A stretch of 64,000 bases of DNA from Sacculina carcini (Eukaryota; Arthropoda; Thecostraca; Sacculinidae): positions 8,267,949 to 8,331,948 of the forward strand of contig OU696582.1 in the NCBI GenBank assembly GCA_916048095.2, in the 5' to 3' direction. Position 1 is the first letter of the stretch. Each line of letters begins with the position of its first letter. Positions 18,543-47,074 of this stretch are shown here, piece after piece. The notes beneath the pieces were generated by a model. That model made no database searches. It was not told where the DNA came from and saw nothing but the letters and a program-made list of their open reading frames with translations. A program made the translations under genes and the position numbers.

Positions 18543-20996
18543 TTTGCAATGCAACGTTTGGTTTAAGTTCTACAGAAAAAGCACTGGCGGGCGCCGCTGC
18601 ATGCATAACCAACAACACAACCAACATAACAGCGGCTGGGACTGGACCAGCAACAACAAACAAAAACAAGAAAATGCAAATTAGGGCCACGGTTCTAATC
18701 CGGCCCGTAAAATAATCTACCCCTTCCTTCAAATCTTTCAACCACTCGTTCGGTTCGTCCGTCTCAAGGTGGGCCTCAGCCACAAAACGCGGCAATCGAG
18801 CAGTGCTTCCATCCATAGGTCGAAGTGCGGAAGTGCACGTAGGACCCATCGCAATCAAACAAACTAAAATGATACCTGCTCCTTTAACGGGACCCACAAC
18901 GGGCACGACAAATATCGCTCCAGTAAAAAAGACAATCCAGCGTGGCGACAAGTTCAACTTGTTGAGCACAGCACACACGTCAAAATATGAGTTGTTAGCC
19001 GCTTCTCCCATCTTGTCACTGAACCAGTTGGTAATGCGGTCAATAGACCGTCCATCTACGGACCGTCTATTTCTAGACAGAGGTCTATGTCGATTTGTGG
19101 CCGCTTCCACTGTAGAACATGTCACATTGTATTTTCCTTCCTGTGTTCCAAGCTCCAATCGTGCGTGAATATAACCACCTTCTCTAGAACACAATTGGCC
19201 GTAATTTCTTACTTTCTCCCAAAATGTTCGATCAAAAGGAGCGGCCACGCAAAACAAGAAAATGCAAATTAGGGCCACGGTTCTAATCCGGCCCGTAAAA
19301 TAATCTACCCCTTCCTTCAAATCTTTCAACCACTCGTTCGGTTCGTCCGTCTCAAGGTGGGCCTCAGCCACAAAACGCGGCAATCGAGCAGTGCTTCCAT
19401 CCATAGGTCGAAGTGCGGAAGTGCACGTAGGACCCATCGCAATCAAACAAACTAAAATGATACCTGCTCCTTTAACGGGACCCACAACGGGCACGACAAA
19501 TATCGCTCCAGTAAAAAAGACAATCCAGCGTGGCGACAAGTTCAACTTGTTGAGCACAGCACACACGTCAAAATATGAGTTGTTAGCCGCTTCTCCCATC
19601 TTGTCACTGAACCAGTTGGTAATGCGGTCAATAGACCGTCCATCTACGGACCGTCTATTTCTAGACAGAGGTCTATGTCGATTTGTGGCCGCTTCCACTG
19701 TAGAACATGTCACATTGTATTTTCCTTCCTGTGTTCCAAGCTCCAATCGTGCGTGAATATAACCACCTTCTCTAGAACACAATTGGCCGTAATTTCTTAC
19801 TTTCTCCCAAAATGTTCGATCAAAAGGAGCGGCCACGCAACCACAGGAAACAGCACATTCCCATTCCCGAAGTGTTGCCCAATTGGTGCAACCTTCACTC
19901 GATGGTTCAATCAACATCAAGGATCGATAATCCGCCGCAAACGTGAAAGTCGACCTACAATCACCTCTGATTGCCACATTGCGACAATCCCAGTCCGTGT
20001 TGTCGGACATGGGATCGATCCGCCAATGTCCAGTTGCATTACAGTTCCGAATGCACATTGCCGACAAAGCAAAAACCAGTCCGATTTTCTGAACAAGAGT
20101 GATTCTGTTGTGCCTAATCCTGGCACGCTCAAAAGAATCCCGCTGGTTTTTTCCTCATTGCCCAAGGACGAGTGATGTCAAACTCAGCGAATCTGGCTAC
20201 TCGTCGTCGCACCGGGGCGGGTTTTCGCTCGATCTCATCATGTTTGAGTTCCAAGCTACATTCTGGTTGTTGTACGTCTTTCCAAGGTGCCCAGGTCGAA
20301 ACGAATCTGTGCTCCTTCTTGACTTTTGGTTTAAGCAGTTGACGTACTGCTTCCCTAGCCACTCCGATGTCTTGACCATGTATCCAATCCTTGCCGGACA
20401 CTGCAATCGGCTTGGATAGACGAGGATCTTTCACAATCCCAGCCTCTTGAGCGTTCCAAGTAGCGGCATCAAGAACTTTTCCAACAACTCTTTTAGCCGC
20501 CATCATGCGTACCTTATGGTATCGCTTTTTGGGCATACTGAACAATTTCCGGACGTCCATCCATTCTGGCAATCCTGCCAGCCACCAAAAACCGGCTTTT
20601 TCTTGCAGGTTTTCCTTGCTGCGTTCTTTTTCCAATCGATCGATCTTATGCTGAGCCAACATAGATTGATGTTTGCGGGCCTTCCGAACCTTCTCCTTCT
20701 TCTTTCTTTCTTTTCCCGAATCCAAGGTTTTCCATTTCAAGCCGGCAACATACTTAGGCTTGGCTGATTTCCTGTCGGTGTATTTGAAAGACCGACAGAT
20801 TGACTGGTTCAGATTGATAAGGAAGCAGGTTCCTACCGCATTCCAGTACCACGCATCCCAGTCGCGATCGACTTCGACGGCTGGTTCAAACTGCATACCT
20901 TCAGGAGTGTCACGTGTGGACAGACCGAAGCTCTTTGCAGCTGCAAAAGATTGTCTCAGTTTTTTGTCCTGAGCTAGACGCACTTTATCTCCTCCG
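18463..20996 (-). pseudogene. Flavivirus-like structural precursor, copy 6: duplicated and frameshifted
   Basis: This copy has the same 588-base duplication and joint as copy 4. The frame is broken by one extra T in a T run (20147-20152, six instead of five), just after the basic capsid-like region. The C-terminal part reads from about 20067 to the stop at 18463. The N-terminal part reads from the gap edge to a stop near 20129. The start codon lies in the N run. Because the change is a homopolymer length difference next to a gap, a base-calling error is as likely as a real mutation. Confidence 0.6.
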
Positions 20997-21000
20997 TTTT

Positions 21001-21500
21001 NNNNNNNNNNNNNNNNNNNNNNNNNNNNNNNNNNNNNNNNNNNNNNNNNNNNNNNNNNNNNNNNNNNNNNNNNNNNNNNNNNNNNNNNNNNNNNNNNNNN
21101 NNNNNNNNNNNNNNNNNNNNNNNNNNNNNNNNNNNNNNNNNNNNNNNNNNNNNNNNNNNNNNNNNNNNNNNNNNNNNNNNNNNNNNNNNNNNNNNNNNNN
21201 NNNNNNNNNNNNNNNNNNNNNNNNNNNNNNNNNNNNNNNNNNNNNNNNNNNNNNNNNNNNNNNNNNNNNNNNNNNNNNNNNNNNNNNNNNNNNNNNNNNN
21301 NNNNNNNNNNNNNNNNNNNNNNNNNNNNNNNNNNNNNNNNNNNNNNNNNNNNNNNNNNNNNNNNNNNNNNNNNNNNNNNNNNNNNNNNNNNNNNNNNNNN
21401 NNNNNNNNNNNNNNNNNNNNNNNNNNNNNNNNNNNNNNNNNNNNNNNNNNNNNNNNNNNNNNNNNNNNNNNNNNNNNNNNNNNNNNNNNNNNNNNNNNNN
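21001..21500. other. Assembly gap (500 N)
   Basis: Exactly 500 N separate the tandem array from unique microsatellite-rich DNA. The number of array units is therefore unknown, and the link between the array and the SERCA locus is a scaffold join. Confidence 1.
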
Positions 21501-21505
21501 TATCC

Positions 21506-21571
<66 letters not shown>

Positions 21572-21634
21572 TTCGGTTAATATTGTTTGCACGTGGCCCG
21601 ATTTATCGAGCCGTTGATCGACCGCTTACACTCA

Positions 21635-21690
<56 letters not shown>

Positions 21691-21833
21691 TATACATCGA
21701 GGGAAAACCTTCCTTGTGTGTGTGTGTGTACGATCGTTTTGTGTTTGTTCAATGATTTGTCTCAAATTCGCCACAAGTGTCTACAACATCTCTTATTTCC
21801 ATCTGTGTGTGTGTGTATATGTGTGTGTATATA

Positions 21834-21864
<31 letters not shown>

Positions 21865-22014
21865 TATGTACTTGTCTATATGTCTGTTTTGTGTGTGTGT
21901 ATGGGTGTGTGTATGTAGGTGAGTGTGTGTGTTCGTGATTGTGTATGTGTATGACTCTTGTGCTTGTGTGTGTGTGTGTGTATGTTGTGTGTGTGTGTGA
22001 GTGTGTGTGTGTGT
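21501..22014. repeat. CA/TG microsatellites upstream of SERCA
   Basis: There is a run of about 30 TG (21511-21570), CA (21633-21683) and imperfect TG to 22014. No coding sequence is supported; the long Cys-Val and His-Thr frames are repeats. Confidence 0.9.
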
Positions 22015-22080
22015 GAGCGCTTTTGAGACCCTCGGGTGAAAAGCGCGATATATATGTCTTAATGTAATGTAATGTAATGT
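22015..22080 (+). mobile_element. LINE/SINE 3' tail with hairpin and TAATG repeats
   Basis: The stem GCGCTTTT (22017-22024) pairs with AAAAGCGC (22039-22046) and is followed by an AT-rich stretch and tandem TAATG at 22061-22080. This hairpin plus short-repeat tail is typical of L2-clade LINEs and the SINEs that share their 3' end. Only the tail is present. Confidence 0.5.
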
Positions 22081-22328
22081 GTGTGTGTGTGTGTGTTGCT
22101 TATAATATGTGTGCTTGATGTTGCAGATTATTGCAGATTATTGCAGTAGCTGAGCGGTCGGTGGACCATTGTTGTGTCCTATCAACCATCCTAGTCTAGT
22201 CCAGTCCCTTACTATCAACACTCACACACGCACGCGAGCTCGTCTGTCTGTCTGTCTGTCTGTCCGTGTGTGTTGTGCACGCGCTGCCGGTGAGCAGCGG
22301 CCGTGCTGGTGGTGTAAGTGGTGTAATC

Positions 22329-32458
<10,130 letters not shown>

Positions 32459-32811
32459 CACCCCCACACACCCCCCTCCCTTCACTCACTCAGCCAAGTG
32501 TATGTGCGTGTGTGTTAATAGTCTAATTAACACAATTAGTGTTTGTTTTTTAGTTGTACTAAATCAATCAGATGCTTTTTGTGCATGTTTCGTTAGCTCG
32601 CCATTATAACACGCGAGAATGTATGTCCGTATGCACCCATACTGTTCGTCATACGAAAATTCAACCATATATGCAAATCTCTGTATATATATACATATGT
32701 GTGTGTTTGTATGAGTGTGTGTGTGTGTGCGTTTTTGTTTGTTGACTTTTTTGTATTTCCTCTTTCTTCAATATTGGCATTTTTCTCATATGTCTTTGTA
32801 AATACGGCGGC

Positions 32812-32878
<67 letters not shown>

Positions 32879-33524
32879 TTTGTCACATAGCATGGGTACG
32901 CTTGCAAACGATGATTGAATGTGTGTGTGTGTGTGTGTGTCATGTGCAGTGCTCGTGCATGCAAATAAGCCACGTTTGCTCGTGGTAGCCACCTTATACG
33001 GTGTGTGAGTGTGTGTGTATGTGTGTTTGAATAAGAATGTGGAAAGCCCACATCACGTGATTTCTGCCCACTTCAGGTTTCTTGTCGGTTTTCTTGTGTG
33101 TGTGTGAGTGAGTGTGTTTTGACTTCTGTTTGACATTGTGTGTTTGTATGTCTGTCTGCTTTTTTGTGTGTGTGTATGTTGTGAATATGACGGTTTTTTG
33201 CACTTTTGAACAATGACTAGAATGACTACACTGTGTGTATGTGTGTGTGTGTGTGTGTGAGTGGTTTTAATTCGCATTGATTGATTGCACAATTTTCTGT
33301 TTGTTTGTCCGTCTGTTCAGGTGACGATTATACAATGTTTTATCTAAGTTGTTGTGTGTGTGTGTGTGTGTGTGTGTTCATTTTGCGTACGGGAGATTTG
33401 TATAAATTTTCCCCACGATATGCGACAACATATCCAGATATTTCCGGATTAGGGCGAACTTCTTAGCTGTTAAGATTGGCAGGGAGATGATTAATATATA
33501 TCCCGGGTGCACTACCATTTAAAT
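32459..33524. repeat. SERCA downstream region: AT and TG microsatellites
   Basis: Contains an AT repeat (32811-32872) and TG runs near 32918, 33236 and 33350. It includes the pump's 3' untranslated region, but no clear polyadenylation signal could be fixed. No gene is seen. Confidence 0.75.
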
Positions 33525-33640
33525 CAGTGATTTGTAACCTGAGTGGGTAAATTACCCACTGTTATTACCCGCTGGTGGGTATCAAGTGGGAATTACAAAG
33601 GTCAGATACAGATTATCGATCCTAATTAATTTATTTTTTC
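33525..33640 (+). mobile_element. hAT-like MITE end fragment
   Basis: Begins CAGTGATTTGTAACC, followed by a GGGTAAATTACCC motif, resembling the start of the element at 60728 (CAGGGGTTCTTAAACC then GGGGTAACC). The matching far end was not found, so it is truncated or decayed. Confidence 0.4.
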
Positions 33641-34911
33641 ATTTCTAAATTCACTTTGTGTGACATTTAATTTTTGCTGGAACAGCATTGCTGAATTTAT
33701 TTTATTTATCGAATTCCACTCGGTTATTTAGATGTTGTTGTTATTAAGTATTCTTGTTATATCGGTGGGCTGTGTTTGCAGTCATATAAGGTGAAATGAT
33801 TTTATCCACTGTCCACGCGATATTTCAAGTTGTTCGTTTTTGTTTTCTTGACTAGCGTTGTGATGTGGTGTGCTATTCTCTGTACTCGTCCATTTTTTAC
33901 TTCCACCTGGTTCGTTCGTGACTACACTGCTTCCACCCTTCCACTTCACGTATTGTTAAGTCGCAATAAAGCTACAGACACACCTTTATCCAAATGGGTT
34001 GACTCTAACTCAGGTTCAATATATACCATATATACAGGTTCAATAATAACCTCCCTCTGTGACATGTGTGTGTGTGTGTGTCTGCATGTTCTAACCATGT
34101 TGGTGCAGTATGGCACAGTGAGCGTGTGTGTGTGTGTGTGTATGTTGAGTTCTAGAAAGCCCATAATAACCCAACAACAGATTCATCTGACGATCAAAAA
34201 ATGACCTCGGAAAAAGCACATGTTCATTACGGTAATCCACATGCACAATATTTTTTTTGAAATTCTTTCCACAATAAAATTCGATTGAATATATTTTATT
34301 ATTTCATTCGATATGATATATATGTATAAGTGTTTTGTGTGTTTTGTGTGTGTGTGTGTGTGTGTATTATTTTATTAATTGTGGTTGGTTTTTTATGTTC
34401 AGTTCCTGAAGATATGAAGAGACAGCAATGGTGAAGCACGAGATTTGGCAGTTGTTTTCTCGTCGCCATATTCAGATTCACATCACCACGAGCGGCGATG
34501 TTGCCAGTCTTGGCGGTTTTTGCCAGTCTTGGCAGTTATTTGTCAGTCTTGGCGGTTTTCTGTGTTGGCGAGTTTGGCGTTTTTGTGCTGTGTAAACTCA
34601 GGCACTGATTGGTCATTTTACAAGCACGTGCATAACGAGATTGAATAGACAAGGTGTTTGTTTTTATATACAAAAAAAGACAATATTTGGCAGTAAATTA
34701 TAGACAACCTGGTCACACACATACAATCGTGGCAATTTCTTCATGCGAACTAAATTTGAACTTATCATAGCCCGATTTTGTGTGTCATTTATTTCTGCCA
34801 AATATTCTATAGCTCTAGAATATTTGCACCTGTTGTTTTTCTTCTTCAAAAAACTGAGCACTCGATCCTGATTCAAAGACCTATCTAGTCTAGGAGTGTC
34901 CGTGTAAGCAA

Positions 34912-34942
<31 letters not shown>

Positions 34943-34999
34943 TTCCTGAAGCTCATGCTGCAATAAACGACGAAACCAACCTCCTTCCCCTTTGTTTTC

Positions 35000-35035
<36 letters not shown>

Positions 35036-35602
35036 GTCGGGTCATACTGTTGTCGTGTACAGTCAGCAAAACAGTCATTGTGAATGTTATGGCCACTGAT
35101 ATAACAGCATCGATTTTGCTAGTGTTCTCACAGACGTACTTGATTGAAAAAAAATCGCTTCTATGTTCGGAACGTGCGTGTGATCATAAACCTCCTCCAA
35201 TTCATATATATATATAGATATATAACATTGCGTCAGGTTGTATATGAAGGCGGAATTATGAGTGTTCCCATGTTCGCGTGTCGTTTTTTGGCGTGCACTT
35301 TTCCCCGATTCCCTCGAAGAATTCAAAGTGTATGTGTGTGTGTTGTGTGTTGCATGATAGTGTTGGTAAGTGCATGCATATTCTGTGCAGGTGTAGGTAA
35401 ATCAATGTGTGTTGCATGAAAGTTTGTTGTGTTCCCTGCCGGACGCTCGAATACACTGTGAATGTGCCGAAACTCCAGCTTTGTGTGTGTGTGTGTTTAT
35501 TGCAAAACGCTCGCTGATTGGTTGGTTTTGTCCGACCCGGTCACGTGACCAGTACATAAGAGAGGAGTAATAGCGGGTTAGTTTGGGAGTTGTTTGTTTG
35601 TT
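33641..35602. other. Intergenic, microsatellites and a small minisatellite
   Basis: AT-rich sequence with TG/CA runs (34345-34365, 34917-34942, 35001-35032). At 34498-34575 a ~20-base unit around GCCAGTCTTGGCGGTTTT is repeated about three times. No coding region is supported. Confidence 0.65.
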
Positions 35603-35934
35603 GGACTCGGTGGTGTAGTGGTAGCGCACCCGCCACACAAGCGGGACAGGTCCGGGGTTCAAAACCCGGCGGAGCAGAATTTGTTGGGCGAATTCTATAA
35701 TCCAACAGCCCCTGTCCACCCAGCAGTAAATGATGGTACCAGATATCAGTCATGTGTTGTGTCATGCATTCTGGGGAGGTGGCCCTCTCTAATACGTCTT
35801 CCGTCCTTGTGGAGCCATAGCGTGGAGAGGGTTGGTTCTGCGGTGGCAGCGAGCTGCACGGGACACACCTGTGTGTGTTCATAAACTTCCACTTCTTCCC
35901 GTGTAGCAGCTGTCACTTGATACATTCAACCTTT
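35603..35934 (+). mobile_element. tRNA-Val-derived SINE, copy 1
   Basis: The first ~75 bases fold like a tRNA, with an A box (TGGTGTAGTGGTAGCGC), a B box (GGTTCAAAACC) and an anticodon loop reading CAC, as in tRNA-Val. A conserved ~250-base body follows (TGATGGTACCAGATATCAG ... CGAGCTGCACGGGACACACC). It is shared with copies at 56615 and 63184. RNA polymerase III would start at the tRNA head. Confidence 0.88.
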
Positions 35935-37845
35935 GTGAAGCTATGATGAATATAACGTCCATATTATGGTTTATTTTGATAATTTTTTTATTAGTATTGT
36001 TTAAATTTATAAACATGGTGAAATTTGGAAGACAGACAGTGAACGTTATATATATTACACATTACTGCAATATCCATGCATCTTGATCATCAATAAACAT
36101 CAAAAAATAAAAGCACACAATATGGGTGTGGAAATGGAATAAGGTGAATTAACGGAATCGCAACCGCTCACAAACACACCCACAACACACAATGAAAAAC
36201 ATTAGATAACTACTCAAGTTTTCTATGATTAATTGTGTTTATTTTATTGTTTATCTAAAAATGACATCATATGACGAGGAGCAGTATTATGATGTCACCG
36301 CCATGATTACAATTGATCGTCTGAACTGAGTGGGCTCAAGCGCTATTGCCAGGAACTGCGTAATATCCGTATTTGTTAATATAACGTGACTTTTGTCGCT
36401 AAGCACTTGCCCGCTCCAAGATTATTTATCCATTGCTTTGAGTTTTTGTCATCAGCTAGGGTGCAAAATATACGGTTTTTTACTAATCATTTTCTTTCGT
36501 GTTATATCAGAGCTGTAATAATTTAGACGAATTATTAGGAAATTATTTCATTTTATTTTTATAATTTTTGTAAACTTTTCCCTTCATTCTTTTATTTATT
36601 TTTGTCCTCATTTCAAATTTTCATAACTTAGCTCGGATAGATTTGTCTAAATCCTAGACAAATTTAGCATTTACGATAATTAACTTCAAAAGTCGCTTTT
36701 TTATTAGAATATAATTTTCAAATTGTCTTTTAGCAACGAGTTTTCCAATTATTCACTAATTTTATCCAATTTTTTCTCGCTCAAACTTTTCCAAGACTTC
36801 TCTCATTTGATCAGAAACAGTTTTTTTGTGGATGTGACATTTAAGCCGCCGTCTCATTCGCACATCTCATCAATAAATCATGAGCAATATCCATGGTTGA
36901 CGCACCGCACTGCCCGAAGTGCACTCGTCAAAAATACACGTGCATATCCTGGAAAATTCAATTGTTTGTTACTGGTAGTTCTGAGAATATTTTTTCCCAG
37001 GAATATTGCTCAATATTGTTTGTAGAATCGAAATTAGCATATCCTAATTTCTCATATATAGTTTCATCTACATTTGAAAGCTGCCTGACTTCAAAGCTTT
37101 GAGGAATCATCATGTTTTGGTTTTATAACCGAAATATATTTAGAAATTCATAATTTTATTTTATTATATGCAACGGTGAATTTTACATCAATAAATATTT
37201 GCATTTTGGTTGTTTTGCGAGCGAAAAGAAAATTTTCATCGAATCTTTCAGACAAATTCACCAGTAAAACATTTATTATCAGTACAATTGACATGAAAAA
37301 TGAAAAATATTTTTCAGACAAAGCTGAAAAATCCGACATCACTTCATTTCCTGTTTTCGAACTGCGAACGAAATACAGCGGAAAGATCTAACAAAATCTT
37401 AGATGGACTATATCAATGAAGATGGAATGATGTCGAAAACACTGTTTATGTGTAGTTGGAATGCTCTAGAATATCTAGAAAATGATTATTACAGGGCTAT
37501 AAACGGAGAAGATGAGAATGGAAAACGATCATAATTATCCTGATGAAGATGAACTAAGGAATAAGGCGTAATAATTCATTACGAAGATGGAAATACACAA
37601 AAACTCAATAATCAAGAATTTGATGAGAGAAAATATCAGAGACCAAGTCAAGTGGGGAAAAGTTAAGAAGGACAATAACTATGTAGAGAAACAGATAGAT
37701 AAACAAGGACTGTAAGGAGAAATAATAGAGATATATTGAAGAAGAAGATAATTGAATGAGGGTAGTAATGAAAGTGAGTATAACAGTGGTTGAATGAGTA
37801 TGTTGCGGTGACGAATGAGATGAACAAGAAGACTATGGAGGAATC
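35935..37845. other. AT-rich intergenic, no gene recognised
   Basis: Long AT-rich stretch. From about 37380 to 37845 the plus strand is purine-rich (GAAGAT, GGAATGA motifs), which makes the 3' flank of the minus-strand GPCR pyrimidine-rich. A similar purine-rich block lies at 49460-49690 next to the 3' end of RSPH9. Confidence 0.6.
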
Positions 37846-43916
<6,071 letters not shown>

Positions 43917-44625
43917 GTGTGAGTTTTCCCAGTCACTCGGTTCAGGGGTTATACAGATGATTCGGTGCTAGCGTGCTAGTCCGCAATGCAGTCTCAAGAG
44001 GTGCCGCACACTACTTCACTGTTCCACGGCTCGTGCAACACTGCACTGCAATGTTGCACTAGGCTTGTCCAGACACCATGAGTCTTCTCTTACTCTCTCT
44101 CTCTCTCTATGTGCTTCTCTTTCTTTCGCTCTGTTTAATTCTACCGGCAGTGCAAAGTCGGCGTTTGTTTCCAAACATGAGTTCACCGCACGCGCGATTG
44201 TTTCAACGAATCCTCATTGCAGTCTGTGCATGCATCGTCTCGTGCTCTAGCGCTCAGTTGTACGACCCTATCAAATATACCAGCCAGCAACACACAAACA
44301 CTACACACACACACACACAACAATTATTCATCATGTTTCAAATTATTAGATTAAAATTAGTGTTTATTCTTTTGCTGATAACAAGATTAGTGCACAAAAC
44401 CCAGCGAAAATTTACATTTATCTCAGCGCTTGCGCTCTCAGCGCAAAAAACATTATGCTATTTTGATCTTCAAGCTTAAACTACGCCGAAATTACATTAA
44501 CTACATCCAACGACACATACACGCACACACACGCACATGCACACACGAATATACACACATATATACACATATACACACACATATACACACACACAGACAC
44601 ACACACACTCTTTCACATTCACACA

Positions 44626-44663
<38 letters not shown>

Positions 44664-45032
44664 GACACACAGTAGTTCAACACTCTTCATTATTTTCCAT
44701 ATGCTAGTATTATTCAATTGTTTTTATGGGAGATAATTATTATTATTATTACCAAAATGTTATGGGTGTGAATGAGGGCACGATCAGCCGCTACTACAGT
44801 TGAAACTGACAGAGAGACGAGGGCGTGTTTGTTATAGGAAGTATTTGCTAATATTCCTTGCAACATTGCATCAATTTCACGTGCTACAAGAAATAGCAGC
44901 TCTCCTGCCCGCCATCAAGCCACAACATTCACTGTCATTCCGTCTGCAAAAAGGTCAAATATATTTGGCCGATGAAAAACTCGCTTTTCCAATCTTGGCA
45001 ACGCTGATTGATTTTATCTAACAGAAAGATGT

Positions 45033-45067
<35 letters not shown>

Positions 45068-45180
45068 CTGTGTGTGTGTGTGTCTGTGTCTGTGTGTGTG
45101 TGTGTCTGTGTGTGTATATATATACATATGTGTGTGTGTGTGTTGTTATTGGCGTTGTTATGTATATGTGTCTGTGTGTG
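43917..45180. other. Upstream region of the GPCR; CA repeats; no gene assigned
   Basis: Bases 43917-44060 are the immediate 5' flank of the GPCR start codon and should hold its 5' UTR or promoter. CA-rich repeats lie at 44517-44660 and a TG repeat starts at 45039. A 73-codon open frame at 44800-45021 has no recognisable motif. Confidence 0.5.
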
Positions 45181-45229
45181 TACTCACCGAGTTGTACTCA
45201 CCGAGTTGTTCTACAGGATTTGAGCTTAA

Positions 45230-45612
45230 GCTCGAGCTGACCTGTCTCTCAACCTATCAATTTTACTTTTAAACTCTGATATTTTTTCACTTTCGATGAT
45301 ATCCGTGGCTAGTTCATTCCAACTATTTATAGCTCTGTATGGGAGCTGTACTTTTTTATATCCTTTTTGCAACGGGGTTTATACTTGTGTCCTCTTCCTT
45401 TCATCTGCTTATAAAAACCTGTAATTACCAGAGTAGTCTTTCATATACTCGGAGTACTCTTTCATATACATTTCATATACATTTCATATTTCATACATTC
45501 TTTTTGGTCCTTTACCATCTTTATAATTTTGGCGTCATCAGCGAACAGATGAATGTCGCTCTCGATATTATCTACCATATCGTTGATATACACGATAAAC
45601 ATTATCGGGCCA
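45230..45612 (-). mobile_element. LINE reverse transcriptase fragment with internal deletion
   Basis: On the minus strand, 45612-45490 encodes MFIVYINDMVDNIESDIHLF followed by ADDAKI, the YIND/FADD catalytic motif of LINE reverse transcriptases (Jockey/CR1 group). About 150 bases further, 45360-45250 encodes LPYRAINSWNELATDIIES, the C-terminal WNxLP-type end of ORF2. The region between motif and end is far too short and contains stops, so the copy is internally deleted and dead. Confidence 0.75.
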
Positions 45613-47039
45613 TGTGCGTGTGTGTGTGTGTATGCTTCAGAGGTTTCAAATTCTGTTTAGATTCTATTGAACAAGTAAGCCCTTTATTTGAGCCCAAATG
45701 TCCAAATTTCGATGGCCGAATAATCCGACATTTGTTTGGGTAAAACTCTCGTGCAATGAATCGTAAGTATCCTCCTTTTTCGCCATATTAATTCGTGCAG
45801 TTTTCTCACAAGATCCCCCAGCTTTCTCTGTGTACACGCTTTTGGCTGGCGATCAGGGTGGCTGCTGAATGGAAAAATGTTGATATTGAGCTTGCAACAA
45901 AATAACACTGAATTATCACAATAAATGTCGGCGGTGGTGTAATAAGCAGAGCGCGTGATTTCGCAGACCAAAAAAATGTCATCGTGCAATATCTCTCTCT
46001 TTCTCTCTCTTTCAAAAGGCTTTTTATTTTGATGTAAACGCAGACGCCCACTCACAAATATATTGTTAATCATACGCCCGCACACACACACACACCCACA
46101 CATACACACATACACACATACACAGACATACACACATACATACATCAACTTAATCTTGGGTGGGGGTATTCAAGGATTATTCAGAGGTTCATAGATTAAT
46201 TCACTAATACAGGTGTAAACATACAACCACACCCACAGTATAAGATTGGACACTCCTTGAAAAGAGTATAATTTTTTGTAAAAACACCTTTTTGTACAAT
46301 AAATTATATTTTATTCGCTCTAAAAGTAAAAATAAAAATATCTCCCCAATGTGATGTGTATTCATAACGCTGGTTATATAATGATTACACAATAAACGAT
46401 GAAAAATATTATTAAGTGAACTTGAAATATATTAAAATACGTCGAAGGTATTTGTGATCTCTTTTCATAGCCCAGATTTGGCTTACTAAATCACAATTGA
46501 CAGCTAAACAAGAAACGAGATGTTTAATGTTTCTTTATGTAGCGCTCTGTGCATTTGTAGTTGTGTACATGGTGTATATATTTCTATATTCCAAGTATTT
46601 TAAGAATCCTGTGTGACTTAACAATCCTGAGTGTAGGCTTAATATTTGAGTTAAGATGCGAACCGCGATGCGACCAACCGATATTAATGATTGCGTCGTA
46701 ATATCTAAATAGTCTTCAATGTGGACTGATCGAGATGTACAGATTCCATGTTGCCTAGCGCAATGGAAAACGTGCTTCGAACCACAGTTTTGTTGAAGAC
46801 ATGCGTTGTTTGAGAAATACATTGCCTGGAAAAAATAGGATATCGTTTGAGGTTAAGATACAATGGTGTGTGTGTGCGGCAGATATCGTGTGATTTAATC
46901 ATTTAGCGACTCAGTATTGAACTTAAATACAGAATTGTGTGTGTGTGTGTGTGTATAAATGTATATATGTGTGTGTAAGTGTGTCTGTGTGTGTGTGTGT
47001 GTATAAGTATGCACATGAATGTGTATATGTGCGATTATA

Positions 47040-47074
<35 letters not shown>

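Larger units (their letters stand above)
10113..21000. repeat. Tandem array B: four BEL-pol/flavi-like units, 5464-bp higher-order period
   Basis: Unit starts are 10113, 12551, 15577 and 18015. Unit lengths are 2438, 3026 and 2438 bases, and the last unit has reached 2986 bases when it enters the gap. The second and fourth units carry the same 588-base internal duplication (blocks 13200-13787/13788-14375 and 18664-19251/19252-19839), so pairs of units repeat every 5464 bases. Differences are single bases, for example at 13566, 15776, 16622 and 17391/20416. The array runs into N at 21001, about 40 bases before the expected end of the unit. Confidence 0.93.

Noticed and set aside
35603-35677. 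Functional tRNA-Val gene
   Set aside because: The tRNA-like part has mismatches and is the head of a 330-base SINE present three times.
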